From contig NGBS01001184.1 in the NCBI GenBank assembly GCA_002245135.1, positions 41,787 to 105,786 on the forward strand: a DNA stretch of 64,000 bases, given 5' to 3'. How positions within the stretch are numbered: the first letter of the stretch is position 1; the number at the start of each line of letters is the position of its first letter. Below are positions 37,360 through 48,739 of the stretch, piece after piece. Under the pieces are notes generated by a model that did not search any database, was not told where the DNA came from, and saw only the letters and a program-made list of their open reading frames with translations. Made by a program: the position numbers and the translations under genes. Source of the DNA: Proteromonas lacertae. Taxonomy: Eukaryota; Sar; Bigyra; Opalinata; Proteromonadidae.

Positions 37360-38761
37360 TTACTCAAAATCATCTTTGGAAGGAGGTAAAGATGGATCAT
37401 AATTAGGTGGAATAGGAAAATCAGTTTTTATAATAACATTTTCATCACTTTTTACATTCTTTTCTTCTTTTTCAACTATTGGTTTATTATTCTCTTCTTT
37501 CTTCATTTCATTTATCTTCACTTGTTCATCTTTTGCTTTCTTCACATCTTCATCAGTAACTTTACCTGCTTCTTTTGTCAAAGTATCATAATATTCATAC
37601 TTCTCAGTACAATTCTTCAATTCAAGTGTAGCAGGTCCAGCAATAGTTATTAAATCATCATCTTCTTTCAAATTGTCCATTACTTTCTGCCATTTTAAAA
37701 ACTCTTCTCTGCATGGCCCTGATCTCATAAATACACAAAATGCACATTGTACTTCATGTTCAACATCAACACATTTTCTTTCATCACTTTTATATCCTAA
37801 ATCACTACAAACAACACCTCTCACCACTATATTTTCATCAACAATGTTAGTCAATTTTGCTTTTGTTTTTGGGTATGCATAATATGTATCTAATTCACCT
37901 TTCCATTCTTTGTTTTTAGGTAATAATTGCTCTTCTATTCCTTCACCTGTCATTTCTAATAAACCTGCAGCTAAAAATCTATCAACTAGTAACGTTGGAT
38001 ATCCTTCTTCAGAATATGGTGATAGTTGATTATTAGGTGCTTTTATTACTATATATGGATATCTAACCATTGCTGGAACTGGAGATATCGCTCTAGTAAA
38101 TAACTATAGAGAAATATAACTATATATATTTATATACAATTTTAGCATTTTCATCTTCAATAATTGCAACTATTTTAATATCAATTTCATTACTTAACCA
38201 ATGTGCCATAAAATTAGCATCATCTGGTTTTGGTTTTAATAATAATACAGCTTTCATTTCTCTATTTTCATCATGTTCTAATCCTAATCTTTCTTCTATT
38301 TTTTTGATTGATTCTTGATTTAAATATGTTGAGAATTCATTCATTCCAATCCACCAATCTTCATCTTCTGAGTCTTTATGTTTCTTTTCACTTTCTTTAT
38401 TTTCTTTTGAAGAGCTTTCTTCTTTTTCTTTTAATTCCTCATTTTTCTTGGAATTGTCTTCTTTTGTTTCTGCTTGTTTTTCATATACTTCTTTATCAGT
38501 TAGTTTTATTTCAACTGCTTTTGCTTCTTCAACTTGCTTCTTTTTTTCTTCATTATCAGACGAAGCTAAGACTAATCCTGTAGTTCCAATAGCAGCAGCT
38601 AATACACTTAAATAAAATGGATTCTTTGAATATCCAGCTGTTAATGGCTTTATTTTGGTAGAATATTGTACAGGTTTTGCAATAGGTGTGTTTATATGAC
38701 TTATATGACGTTGTAAAGTTTTTATCTTTAATTTACTTGCTGCTTTTGATAGAAATGACAT
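37360..38761 (-). CDS. Mitochondrial GCK-domain protein
   Basis: About 455 residues, one 34-nt intron near 38108-38141. The N-terminus (MSFLSKAASKLKIKTLQRH) looks like a mitochondrial presequence and is followed by one membrane helix (FYLSVLAAAIGTTGLVLA) and a Lys/Glu-rich linker. The C-terminal half carries CAFCVFMRSGPCREEFLKWQ and ATLELKNCTEKYEYYD, the paired-Cys helices of the GCK domain known from plants and algae. Likely an inner-membrane protein facing the intermembrane space, where such Cys pairs can be oxidised; exact role unknown. Divergent from the complex I NUXM gene. Confidence 0.65.
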
Positions 38762-38831
38762 TTTAAATGTTAATACTGGCTTGAGAAGGCTTGCTTGAGA
38801 GTTTTTTTTTTTTTTTGAAAATCTTCCTCTA
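38762..38831. promoter_or_regulatory. Divergent promoter with GGCTTGA repeats
   Basis: 70 bp between two mitochondrial-protein genes, with GGCTTGA at 38778-38784 and a second cluster GGCTTGCTTGA at 38788-38798, followed by a run of T. Confidence 0.45.
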
Positions 38832-39154
38832 ATGGATCCAGAACCTCGATATCGTGTTTTAAATCCCCATCCAACATTGAAAGACATTCTTAAAAATGCT
38901 AATGCTGTTGATGTACTTCAACTTGTTGGTATTACTGTAGGTTGTGCTGCAGTCGGTTATGCTACCGGTATTTGTAATATATAATTATATTGTAAATAGG
39001 ACATTCAATTAGAAGACCATCTGCTATATGTGCTGGAATTATGGGTTTTATTGCTGGAGGAATTGGCAGTGGATTAGATTCTCGTAATAGATTATTGGGT
39101 TTTAAGAATAATGGTTATCCTATAGAACAAACAAGACAACCAAAATCAGAGTAA
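38832..39154 (+). CDS. NUXM: Complex I subunit NUXM (21-kDa-subunit N-terminal family)
   Basis: 96 residues after removing a 32-nt intron near 38968-38999. MDPEPRYRVLNPHPTLKDIL is followed by two membrane helices with Gly-rich GFIAGGIGSGLDS and the short tail NRLLGFKNNGYP, a pattern shared with fungal NUXM and the plant homologue (GRLMGF followed by N-x-G). Role in the family: accessory membrane-arm subunit of NADH:ubiquinone oxidoreductase, known from fungi and plants but not animals. Confidence 0.75.
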
Positions 39155-39241
39155 TTATGTAATGTACATTATATTATTGTATTTGGGGATTTTAAAAACC
39201 ATTTATAAACGTATTAAAATACATATAAGAAATATAATTAA

Positions 39242-40292
39242 TTAATTAGCATATTTATTCCTCATTTCCTTCAAATCAACGTTATACATCTCATCCTCTT
39301 CAACACCCATCATTTCAACCAACTCACCTTTATCTTTCTCAAGTCCTTCAGACAATGTATCCAGGGCTTCATTCACTATTCTCTTTCTTTCACTCCATAA
39401 TTTCAAATATTTTTTCAATTCAGCAGATAGTTTTTTGTGAGTTCCTTCAGGTATATTTCCTTGTGTTTCTTCCAGAACTTTTAGTCTTTCTAGTTTTGAC
39501 TTTATTCTTTCTGTCATTTCTATCACTGACTTTTCCAAATCCGTTGTTGTTGGTGCATTTTTTAATGAATTTACTTCACTATCTAGTTTAACTACTTCAT
39601 TGTGCTTTGATGTAAATTGATCTTTTAACTCTTCTATTTGTTCATCTAAACTGTTTAATTCTTCTTCTTTTATCTCTCCATATTGATCTTGACATGCAAA
39701 GTAGAATTTGTTCTTTCCAAACACTTTCTCCATAATTTTGCCTTTTTCTGACAATTCTATTAATAATCGATTTAAGGATGCTCTTTTTACTCTTCGATGA
39801 AGATTTTCGAATAAATTAACAGCATTGAAGGGTCTGTTCTGCTCTTGTAGATAACTGATAATAAATTGTGGTGCATCTTTATCTGATACAGCAGGAGCAG
39901 CATCAGCATCTTCTATAGAGCAAAAAATTAACGAAATTAACAATACTTTTTGTTCTCTTTGGAGCAGCTTTTGTGGCAGAATCATCTTTCTTCGCAGTAG
40001 ATGCCCTGGCACGCTTTTTAGGTTTCGGCTCATCTCCATCGTCTGCTTTTTCAGCTTTTGCTTTAGACTTGCTGGCTCTCTTAGCTGGCGTCTTTTTTGG
40101 CGATTTTTTAGGCGTTTCTTTCTTTGTGGCCTTTTTCTTTGGTTTACTTATAACTATTTCATCATCCTAAAAAATAAACACTCTAAATTCCTATACATCA
40201 TCATCATCGTCATCTACAACAAGACCAGCTAAATCATCATCTACTCCACCATCAGAATCTATGTTAAAATCACTACTTTCATCTTCACTCAT
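39242..40292 (-). CDS. HOP2: HOP2/PSMC3IP homologous-pairing protein with H1-like N-terminal tail
   Basis: About 328 residues, two introns (30 and 34 nt). The C-terminal two thirds is the HOP2 family: a winged helix (FIISYLQEQNRPFNAVNLFENL ending KNKFYFACQDQYG, each read here in parts), then coiled coils and a YNVDL ending. The N-terminal 100 residues are unusual: an acidic stretch with a run of Asp, then a Lys/Ala/Pro-rich segment with SPKK and TPKK repeats like a histone H1 tail. Known role: with MND1, stimulates DMC1/RAD51 strand exchange in meiosis. The fused tail suggests an extra DNA-binding function (inference). Confidence 0.82.
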
Positions 40293-40352
40293 TTTTGGAG
40301 GGAAATTGAAAAAGACTTGAAGACTCGAGCGCCATTCCAAATTTTTAAGAAA

Positions 40353-40716
40353 ATGCTTCGTTATCAACGTTTGCTAGTAATTATTGCTGTTGTATATTGC
40401 ATTTCTATTTATTATAAATAGTTGACTGTGGTATGGGTATATGCTGCATTTATACATACTGGATTTAAAGACACTGTCCATAGAAAAATCCTCTTAGTAT
40501 ATTTAATAAATTCTATTTTATAGATGCCAGTATTCTTGATTTTTGCTATGGGAATGGATGCTGCTGTTACTATTATTTCATCTGTTGTGAAAATAGAAAA
40601 CAAGGAGAAGGCTGCAGCTGAATTGGCTGAAGTATTTGAATAATTTTATATTGATCTAGGATATGAAGAATGCAAGAAAAGAACTTGAAGAGAAAGGATT
40701 TAAATTTGATGAATAA
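40353..40716 (+). CDS. DPM3: Dolichol-phosphate mannosyltransferase subunit 3
   Basis: 92 residues across four exons with introns of 30, 27 and 28 nt. Two membrane helices (VIIAVLTVVWVYAAF and PVFLIFAMGMDAAVTII) are followed by the family C-terminal coiled coil: EKAAAELAEDMKNARKEL then EEKGFKF, matching the DPM3 pattern A-A-x-E-L ... A-R-x-x-L ... G. Known role: anchors and stabilises the DPM1 catalytic subunit at the ER membrane. Divergent from HOP2 over a 60-bp promoter containing GACTTGA. Confidence 0.85.
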
Positions 40717-40835
40717 ATACATAATTATTAAGCGAATAAATTATTTTTCCTGATATAAATACATATTTTCTTTTACTACAAAACCAAAACAACATAAAAA
40801 TAAACTTCGGTCTTTACATCATTTTTAAAAAATAT

Positions 40836-41413
40836 TTAATTTCTCTTTTGGTTTTTACGACCTTGACGTTTGTTGTTCTTATCTACCTTCTTTAATTTAG
40901 CTGGTTCTGTGAATCCCATAGCTTTAACCATGGCTAATGTATCACTATCAACGATGATGGTTTCTTTATCAAGCTCTGATGTTTCTGGTACGAAATCCAT
41001 ACGTCTTTCACGTTCTTCTTCTTGTAATTTAAGTGAAATTCCACGTACTGGACCATGTTGAATACGTTTCATTAAATGCTATACAAAATGAGTATTAAAA
41101 CAAATATACAGTTGCGAAACCAGCGATCTTATTTCTCATTCTCTTTGATGGTGTTGTAGCAACTTCATCAGCGAGCTATAGTGTAAAAGAAAAACTCATA
41201 CTTTCTTGTTTGTTTGGAAATCAAGTGTTAAACGAGAATAGTATTTTTCAACTAAAATTCTAGCGTTTCTTTTTACTGCGGTTGTTCTGACACGACCCTA
41301 TTTAGAGATAAAATGACTGAGCGATAAATAAAATATAAAATAATGCGGATAATAATATAGAATAAACATCAGATGAAAAATAGAGTTATAAAAAGCAATA
41401 ATAGTTATACCAT
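40836..41413 (-). CDS. RPS17: Ribosomal protein eS17
   Basis: 135 residues, the same length as other eS17 proteins. Diagnostic sequence: [56 protein letters not shown]. Exon 1 appears to be only the ATG (41411-41413), followed by a 113-nt intron (41298-41410), the longest host intron resolved here; two further introns are 26 and 31 nt. A TCAAGC motif (41489-41494) lies about 75 bp upstream. Confidence 0.93.
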
Positions 41414-41645
41414 TAGTTAATAATGCAAAAAAGACCAAAGAAATGATTGTGTATAGTTATCTTGTTTATCAAAGGAAGTTTGAAGACATCAAGCTTAATG
41501 TTTTAATTTGCTTTTTTTTGAATTACAGAAAAAACTAATCCGCTTGTGTTTAGTATAATTCATTTATTTAAATCACATACAAATCATATAATAACAATAT
41601 TTATAATAATAATGATTAGTAATGGATTTTGAGATAGAAAAACAT

Positions 41646-44345
41646 TTACTTCCTAAATATCTTGTATAAATATTCACGGTAGCTAAAATCATTAGTTTTC
41701 AAAAATTTACCAATCATTTTCTTGTATTCATTTTCTTCCATATCCTTCAAATATGGAAAACTACCCTTCTGCAACTCTGGAGGATCTTTATGAGAAGGAA
41801 TCAAATAACATAACAGTCTTCTTGACATTGATGATCCTTCGTGAAAGATATAAATGTTAGGATAAGGATATTTATAATGAAAACTCAATACGGATTTCAT
41901 ACACTCTTCAATAATATCTTTTGTAGAGTTACTATCCAACTGATTACCAATCCAAATATAAATCTCAGAAAACATATTGAAATACAAAATACTCTTTGAA
42001 TGTAACGCTAAAGTTTCTAATGGCACTTTATGAAATTCAATAATATCACCCTCTTTATGATTTTCTGGGAAAAACTGGCTTAATACTGGATTGATCATTT
42101 CAAATGCATTATCATAGTTTAATCTTAAAAATAGTATTCTCATATTATATATATCATCATTATGTTGTAAAATTGAACTAATTAATGAACCTCTCCTAAA
42201 TTCAAATATTCTTAAAGGTAAATTAACAATAATATCATTGATATGGACTTTCGATCTTTCTAAACTACATCTATATTGATCACATATATCACTTAATTTG
42301 TGATCTATTTCATCTTTAATTTCTTCGCTATTTTTACTCAATGAATCGATTACAATTGATTTCGTTAATAATATAAATCCAACATCTTCATCTAATGAAT
42401 GTAATGTCAATTCAAATCTTTCAGTTGTTGGTAATTTAGTAGTCATTACTCTTATCTTTCTCTTATTGTTGACTAATGGCATATCAACAATTGCTTGAAC
42501 ATATAAAGATTCTAAATCAGCATTAGTGTTCATATCAAAATAAATAGAAAATCCCATAGTTGGATCAAATCTACCAATTATTAAGATGATATCTTCACTA
42601 TCTTTACCATTTGAATATACTAATTTTGCACCTGGACCAATCACTTTAGAAATTACTAATGGTGAAGTACAATGAAGTGTTAATGTAAAGGGATTACGGA
42701 ATAACGTTTGGTAGGAGATGAAGAGGTTGTTGTAGAAATTTTCACTCCATTTTTCTTTGATCATTATGATTTGTCCTCCAGAATAATAAGTCAAATTCTA
42801 TAAAATAATAATAATAATAATAAGAATATACATATAAAACTGGAACTTGTATTGAATTACCACCACTTGAATATATATCGATGGATATCCTTCTAGATGT
42901 CAATGTTTGTGATAGTTTATTATAATATATTTTCATTTCTTCAATATTATCTTCATTTATTCCACCTATTCCACAGTTAGGATATCCATTCGTACATACT
43001 ATTATATGACTGGATCCAATATCATTAATATCAACTAAACACATTATATAATCCAATGCAGTGCCAAAACAACGATAAGATTCTAATTTCTCATGTGTGA
43101 TCAACCTACGATATGCTCTATTATATAATTAAATTATAATATATCTATATACAATCTTCTATTCTTAATATCAACTCCTCCAGGTATTGTTTCAAGGATT
43201 TTCTTCATTGTTTTACAAGCCACATAGTTTGGAGGTAAGAAATCTCCAGAATCCTCTTTTAAAGTACGTTGATGATTAGCCAATAGTTGTTTAATATCTT
43301 CATTAGGAGAATTATTTCCATTATAACATTCACAGCTAACTAACTCACTGTTCATATTACCTACTTCATATATATTTACATTACTGTCATAAACTATTAA
43401 TCCAATATTAACATCTTTATCTACAACACTATTTAAATATCTATCAATTGAAACACTTATATCTTTTATCTCAGTTTGACTCAAATTACCGTCGATTAAG
43501 AAGAATATACTTTTATTATTATTATTGTTAAATCGTAACACGCTATTATTATTATTATTATCTTCAAGTATTTTATTGTTATTCAGATGAAAATCTCTTG
43601 GTGTTATATATTCAACCACACTATTCAAAAATTCAGGATATTCATTGATTATTTCTTTATTTTTCATTGTTTCTTTGGTTAATTCTTCACTGTAAATGTG
43701 TTTGGATTTTTTACCACAGAATGTGCATGTATAATAACCATCATTATCGATTGGAGTGTAAAGATTAACGATTCCATTACATTCACTACAAAGTGTTGGA
43801 TTTCGGTTTAATTCTGGACATTCACTTTTTAATGGTGTTAATGGTGAAATGATACAACCACAAGGGATTATTAAATCGGAATAACTTGAATAATGTGAAG
43901 GGAATTGAGAATAAGAGAAATCAAATATATGATCTCTATATATTATTATATATAATTAATATTTATATATACGATTTTAGATAATCGAATACTTCTTCAA
44001 ACATATCTACTTTCATATCTTCATTATTGGTATTATTTGGGGATTTTACTTCTGATTTTGGCTGTTCAGGTATAGTAGCTATCATTTCATGTATAAGAGG
44101 AACAGGATTAGCTTTATTCTCTGATTTTGATCCACCTTCAACAGCTTCTTTGTTGTTATTTACTTCACTCAAATAATTGATCAAATTAGAATTGGTTGGA
44201 GTATTTTCAGCTTCCGTAGGAGGTCCTGGACGAAGATCGACAGGAAAAGTGACTAAATGCGCATCTTCTTTCTGTGACAATAAATAATAGTATTATAGAA
44301 TTATACCACAATTTTTGGAGTTAAGTTGAATGGAATTTTATTCAT
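41646..44345 (-). CDS. Divergent Sec23-like COPII coat protein
   Basis: About 850 residues, four introns. Order of parts follows Sec23/Sec24: a disordered N-terminus (NLTPKIV then Pro/Asn-rich), a zinc finger (CSECNG and CTFCGK), a trunk/vWA-like region (IFFLIDGNLS, NIGLIVYDSN, HIIVCTNGYPNCG), a YYSGGQIIM segment matching the Sec23 GG motif before the beta sandwich, a helical region, and a gelsolin-like C-terminus (IYIWIGNQ). Sequence is much more diverged than most housekeeping proteins in this window and the usual Sec23 Arg finger cannot be placed by eye. A Sec24 relative is less likely because of the Sec23-type GG segment. Start exon 44345-44307 is spliced over 35 nt ending CACAG. Confidence 0.65.
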
Positions 44346-44481
44346 TAACACAAATTCAAAAATTAGTGAAATAGATCCGTTTTTGAGAATGTTTTTTTCT
44401 TAATTTTTCATAACATAAACACCATTATGATATAAAAATAACATAAATGAATTAAAAATTGAGTATGAGATTTAAATATAA

Positions 44482-45530
44482 TTAACGTAAATCAATTATC
44501 ATACAAGTTATCTATTTCATCAAAATATAACAATATATATAATACATTATCTGTAGAACCACGTTGTAAAGCAAGTCTAACTAATTCATCAGCAGCATGT
44601 TGACAAGATTTATTATTATTCCTCAACAATCTATAAGCAGTTATACTAACTTCAGAATTACTCAAAACATCCCACAGACCATCACTTCCGATCACTATAC
44701 ACATATCTTCATCATTTTTCTCATGTTTACATATATCTGGTTGACATATAACATAATCCTTTAAATCTTTATCACCAAATGATCTTGAAACGGACAGTTT
44801 TCCTTCTACTCGATATATAGATCCATCTTGTGATATAAATCCGCCATTATTTTCAATTCTTAACCTTTCTTTAATAACATTTGGTTTATGATCATATGAA
44901 ACGGCATAGAAAGAACAATCTCGTTTTACAATAATACTCCTACTGTCACCAACATTTGTTACATATAATTTATTTCCTATACATAACACTACATTAGCAC
45001 AACTTCCAGAATCTATTGAAATTATCAATTACAATGATATATATATATATATATACTATCATTATTTGATTGTGCTACTTTTAGGAAATCATTATCAATT
45101 TCATTACAAGTATCAATTATAGCTTGTTGTGGATGTGACGGAAATGTAGATGATTTACATAAATACTTCTTGAAGTTATTCACTAAAAATTGAGAAGCAT
45201 TTGAACCACCATGACCATCAAATACACCATATAGAGATATGTCTTTGCTTCCTTTTAGATTTGATTCAATTATAAACCTATCTTCCATATAATTTCTACC
45301 ACCTTGATCATATGACACATATGCAGGAAAAAACAAATCATTTGGATTACATATATGACATCTATTTATAAGAATTATCAATATACAATTCAGTCATTAC
45401 ACCTTTCAGCTTTTCTTTGTTCTTTTCTTTAATACAAGTGCTAAAAATATAAATTAAAGATTTTATACTAGATATATCCAAATAACTTGTAAGATACATA
45501 AATAGATGCTGTTCCAATTAAATAGTTCAT
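44482..45530 (-). CDS. PP2C-family protein phosphatase
   Basis: About 300 residues. Metal-dependent Ser/Thr phosphatase with all main motifs present: NYMEDRF, GVFDGHGG, SGSCANVV, NVGDSR, LSVSRSFGD, GSDGLWDV and GSTDN with the final strand supplied by the last exon (ITCMIIDLR). The final intron is 44512-44545 (34 nt); an (AT)n intron near 45024-45069 splits the middle. The extreme N-terminus is less certain: a start at 45530 requires a 46-nt intron, while an internal ATG near 45401 is an alternative. Substrate unknown. Confidence 0.85.
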
Positions 45531-45641
45531 TATAATTTTACAACTATCATAATATACTTATATAAAACCTTCTATTTCAAGAAAAAATGAGAATTTAAAA
45601 AAAGAAGAAAGCTTGGGCTTGATTTCTTTTGTATTTTTCAA
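45531..45641. promoter_or_regulatory. Divergent promoter PP2C/RAMA gene with GCTTGGGCTTGA
   Basis: 111 bp between two start codons; GCTTGGGCTTGA lies at 45611-45622, about 20 bp before the RAMA-gene ATG. Confidence 0.45.
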
Positions 45642-48609
45642 ATGAGTTTAGAAATAAGTATTGAAGAAAAGTACAAACAATTAGTAGAATGGACAGAAGT
45701 ATTGCAATGTTTATATTATTTATAGAACGCAATATCGTTCATCACAGAAAAATACCCCGCCAAAATCCAAAAGTATGGTATGCATATTATTTTAGGTTTA
45801 TAAAGTAAGAATCCACCACCGGTTGAGCTTCATATTAATTATAAACCTAAAAAATCTAAAGAATCAGCTCAAGAATCTCAAATTCAAAGTGAAACAATTA
45901 TGCCACAACAGATTTCCATATAATGAAATCGAAAAAAATCATACTGTTCAAATTGATTTCATTCCAACTCTAAGGTTCTTCACTACCTAGCACATCAAAC
46001 CCGTTATTCAATACATTTAGTACTTTTGGCTATAACAATAACAATATTTCTCCATTTTTTCTACAACCACCACCTCCAACTCAAACTAACAGTGTTGATA
46101 ATCTATTACACCTTCAATCACCGCAATTTCAACAGTTTCAGCAACAACAACAGCAAAACCAAGAATGGAGACAGTTAGTAGAGCAACAAATACAACAGCA
46201 ATTAGAACAACAACAACAACAAATTCCACTTCAACAAACTGAAAGTTCTCTATCCAATCTCCAATTATAGACAAATTAGAAGAAGAAAAACATGATGAAA
46301 ATGAAGTGAAAGGTAAAAATAAGAAACAACCAAAGAAACGAAGAAATAAACAAAAGAAAACAAATTCAACTCCAAAAGAAGAAACAGTAGAAAAAGAACA
46401 ACAACAAAATGAAGAAATAACAAAAATACAAGGAGAAGAAAGAAGAGAAGATGAATTACCGTCAGTTGAAATAGAAAAAGAAAATATAGATAACAGATTA
46501 GAAATATTTCAAGAAGATGATAAAGAAACTATATTGCCATCACCAATACCTTTAACTTCATCATTTCAAAACCCTATTTCAATCCCATCCATTAATACAG
46601 GTGAAAGATTGTCATGTCCTTTAAAGTATATCTATTTAGTAGAATATTAATATTAATAAATAGATCACATTTTGTAAGATGGATAAAGTTAGATGATAAG
46701 AATCCTCCATTAAGAGGAATTCATGATTCAATGCCTTATAATCACATTAGAAAACCAACTAAAGAGTGTAGTATATTATACAATCCATTTAATTATGATG
46801 ATGAAGAGGAAGAGGAAGAAGATCCAGAATCTGGTACTGATTTAAGCGATGATAATAATGAGAAAGAAGGAGATGAAGAAGATGAAGAAGGAGAAGATAT
46901 TGATGATGAAGAAGATGAAAAAGATCCATTGATTGTTGATGATGAAGAAAATGTAGATTCATTATTCAATAGAAAGAGAGAAATAAAACAAGAGATTTCT
47001 GAGTTTTATATGGATGAATTACCACCCTATTCATCTTTATTAGTGAAGTTTATTGGTAAATCATTTGAAAAAACATATCAAAAATATAATGTATTATGAT
47101 TATATATAATATTATGTAAATAGAAAATCAATGAATCTTTAAATACAGCTGCTGTAATTCCATTTGAATATAAGGCAGATAAAAAGTTATATACAACACT
47201 CAATTCAGTAATTAATGCAATGATTAATAAATTAGAAGTAGAAGAAAGAAAAGAAAGACGTAAAAGTGAATTTGAAGAAAGGCAAAGAAAGAAACAAGAA
47301 GAGAAAGAAAAGAGAAGAAAGGAACAAGAAGAATTTAGAGAAAGAAGATCTATTCAAAAGGAGAGAGAGAAGAAAGATAAACTCATTAATTATGCATGTA
47401 AGTTATGTGTAAGAAGTTTAGTGTCTCAAGTAGCTAGAATGGCAAAGAAACAAAAGAAATTATATAAAATAACAATCATGGATGGAATTGAAACTGGAGT
47501 ATTTAAACCTGGTAAAAATGTATTAGTTATTAATTATATGAATAAAACCATTATGGCTGATTTGTTAGAGAATGGTAAGATTAGACATGCTGAAACTGGA
47601 AATATCTTTAATACTCCATCCAGTTATAGTTTACAAATGAAAGTATATATATATTCTTTTTATTGTTTTTCTATTTTAAATAGAGAAATATTCAACAAGA
47701 TAAAAGATCTGATGATGGCTGGAAGAGTGTATTGTACAAAGGAAAACTGTTAGAAGAATATAAACGTGAAATAAAAAGACTGAAGAAATTGATGGGAAGA
47801 GATGATAATTATGATGATAACAATTCTCGTAAAAGAAAAAGAGGTTACAACAATAATAGCAGTGATGAAGATGATGAAGAAGATGTAAGTGAAAGTGATG
47901 ATAGTGAAGATAATGGAAATGATTTAGATGATTTAATAGTGACTAAAAGTAATGAAGATGAAGAGTATAAGCCAAAAAGAAGAAAAATACGTAAACCAAA
48001 GCGTTATAGATCTGATGATGATGAAGATGATGATCAAAACAATAATGAGAAAGATGAGAAGGATGATAATGAAGAAGAAGAAAAAGAAGAATCAGTAACA
48101 ACTCCGCCAACACAACAACAAGATGAACAACAACAACAAGATGAAACTATAAAAATGGAAATTGAAAACCAAAAGAATGATGGTGATGATGAGAAAGAAG
48201 ATACAGGGAATAATACTGAAGGTGATAAAAACACTCCTAAAAAGACAAAAAGGAAATTATCAAGAAGTAAATCAAAGGGTAGAAAGAAAGCAAAAACTGA
48301 GAATGTTCAACAAACAGAAGTTAAAATGGAAGAAGAAAATGAGGAAAATAAAGAAGAGAATAGTGAAGAAATTAAAGAAGAAGAAATTGAAGTAAAGAAT
48401 GAAGAAAATAAAGAGGAAAATAAAGAAAAATCAAAAAAGGGGAAGAAATCTAAGAAAGAGAAGAAGAAAGAAGAAGAACAGCCTGTAAGAAGATCAACTA
48501 GAATTAGTATAATATATTTATAATATTTATTTCATAGGAAAAAGCAGAGTTCCAACATTTGTAACAGATGATGGCGATTTTATTTATTTAAGTAATAATT
48601 TTATTTAAT
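45642..48609 (+). CDS. RAMA-domain nuclear protein with acidic/basic tails
   Basis: About 880 residues. N-terminal third is Gln/Asn/Pro-rich and basic; a large acidic block follows (46795-46940), then a basic coiled coil. The recognisable domain runs from about 47470 to 47760: ITIMDGIETGVFKPGKNVLV, MADLLENGKIRH, FNTPSSYS, then after a 41-nt intron GWKSVLYKGKLL. This is the RAMA fold pattern (found with restriction methylases and in MPND, where it is reported to recognise modified DNA). The C-terminus is a long Lys/Glu-rich tail ending RRSTRIRKSRVPTF. N-terminal splicing (45760-46010) is not fully settled. A role in reading DNA methylation is inference. Confidence 0.6.
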
Positions 48610-48739
48610 TTTCTTTAAATAATGTTATTTAGTAATTTTCATCAATTCGTATATGTTTTTAAAGAATTGGGGGATTTTTTGATATATAAACAGAATTTTC
48701 ACATCCCCAAAAGATTTCTCTTTTTAAATCTTTCAAAAT

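Noticed and set aside
41298-41410. Box C/D snoRNA inside the eS17 intron
   Set aside because: A CTGATG sequence is present on the sense strand, but no proper C box and D box pair with terminal stem could be found.
46086-46274. Minus-strand ORF
   Set aside because: Antisense shadow of the Gln-rich exon of the RAMA gene; the protein is a Val run typical of such shadows.
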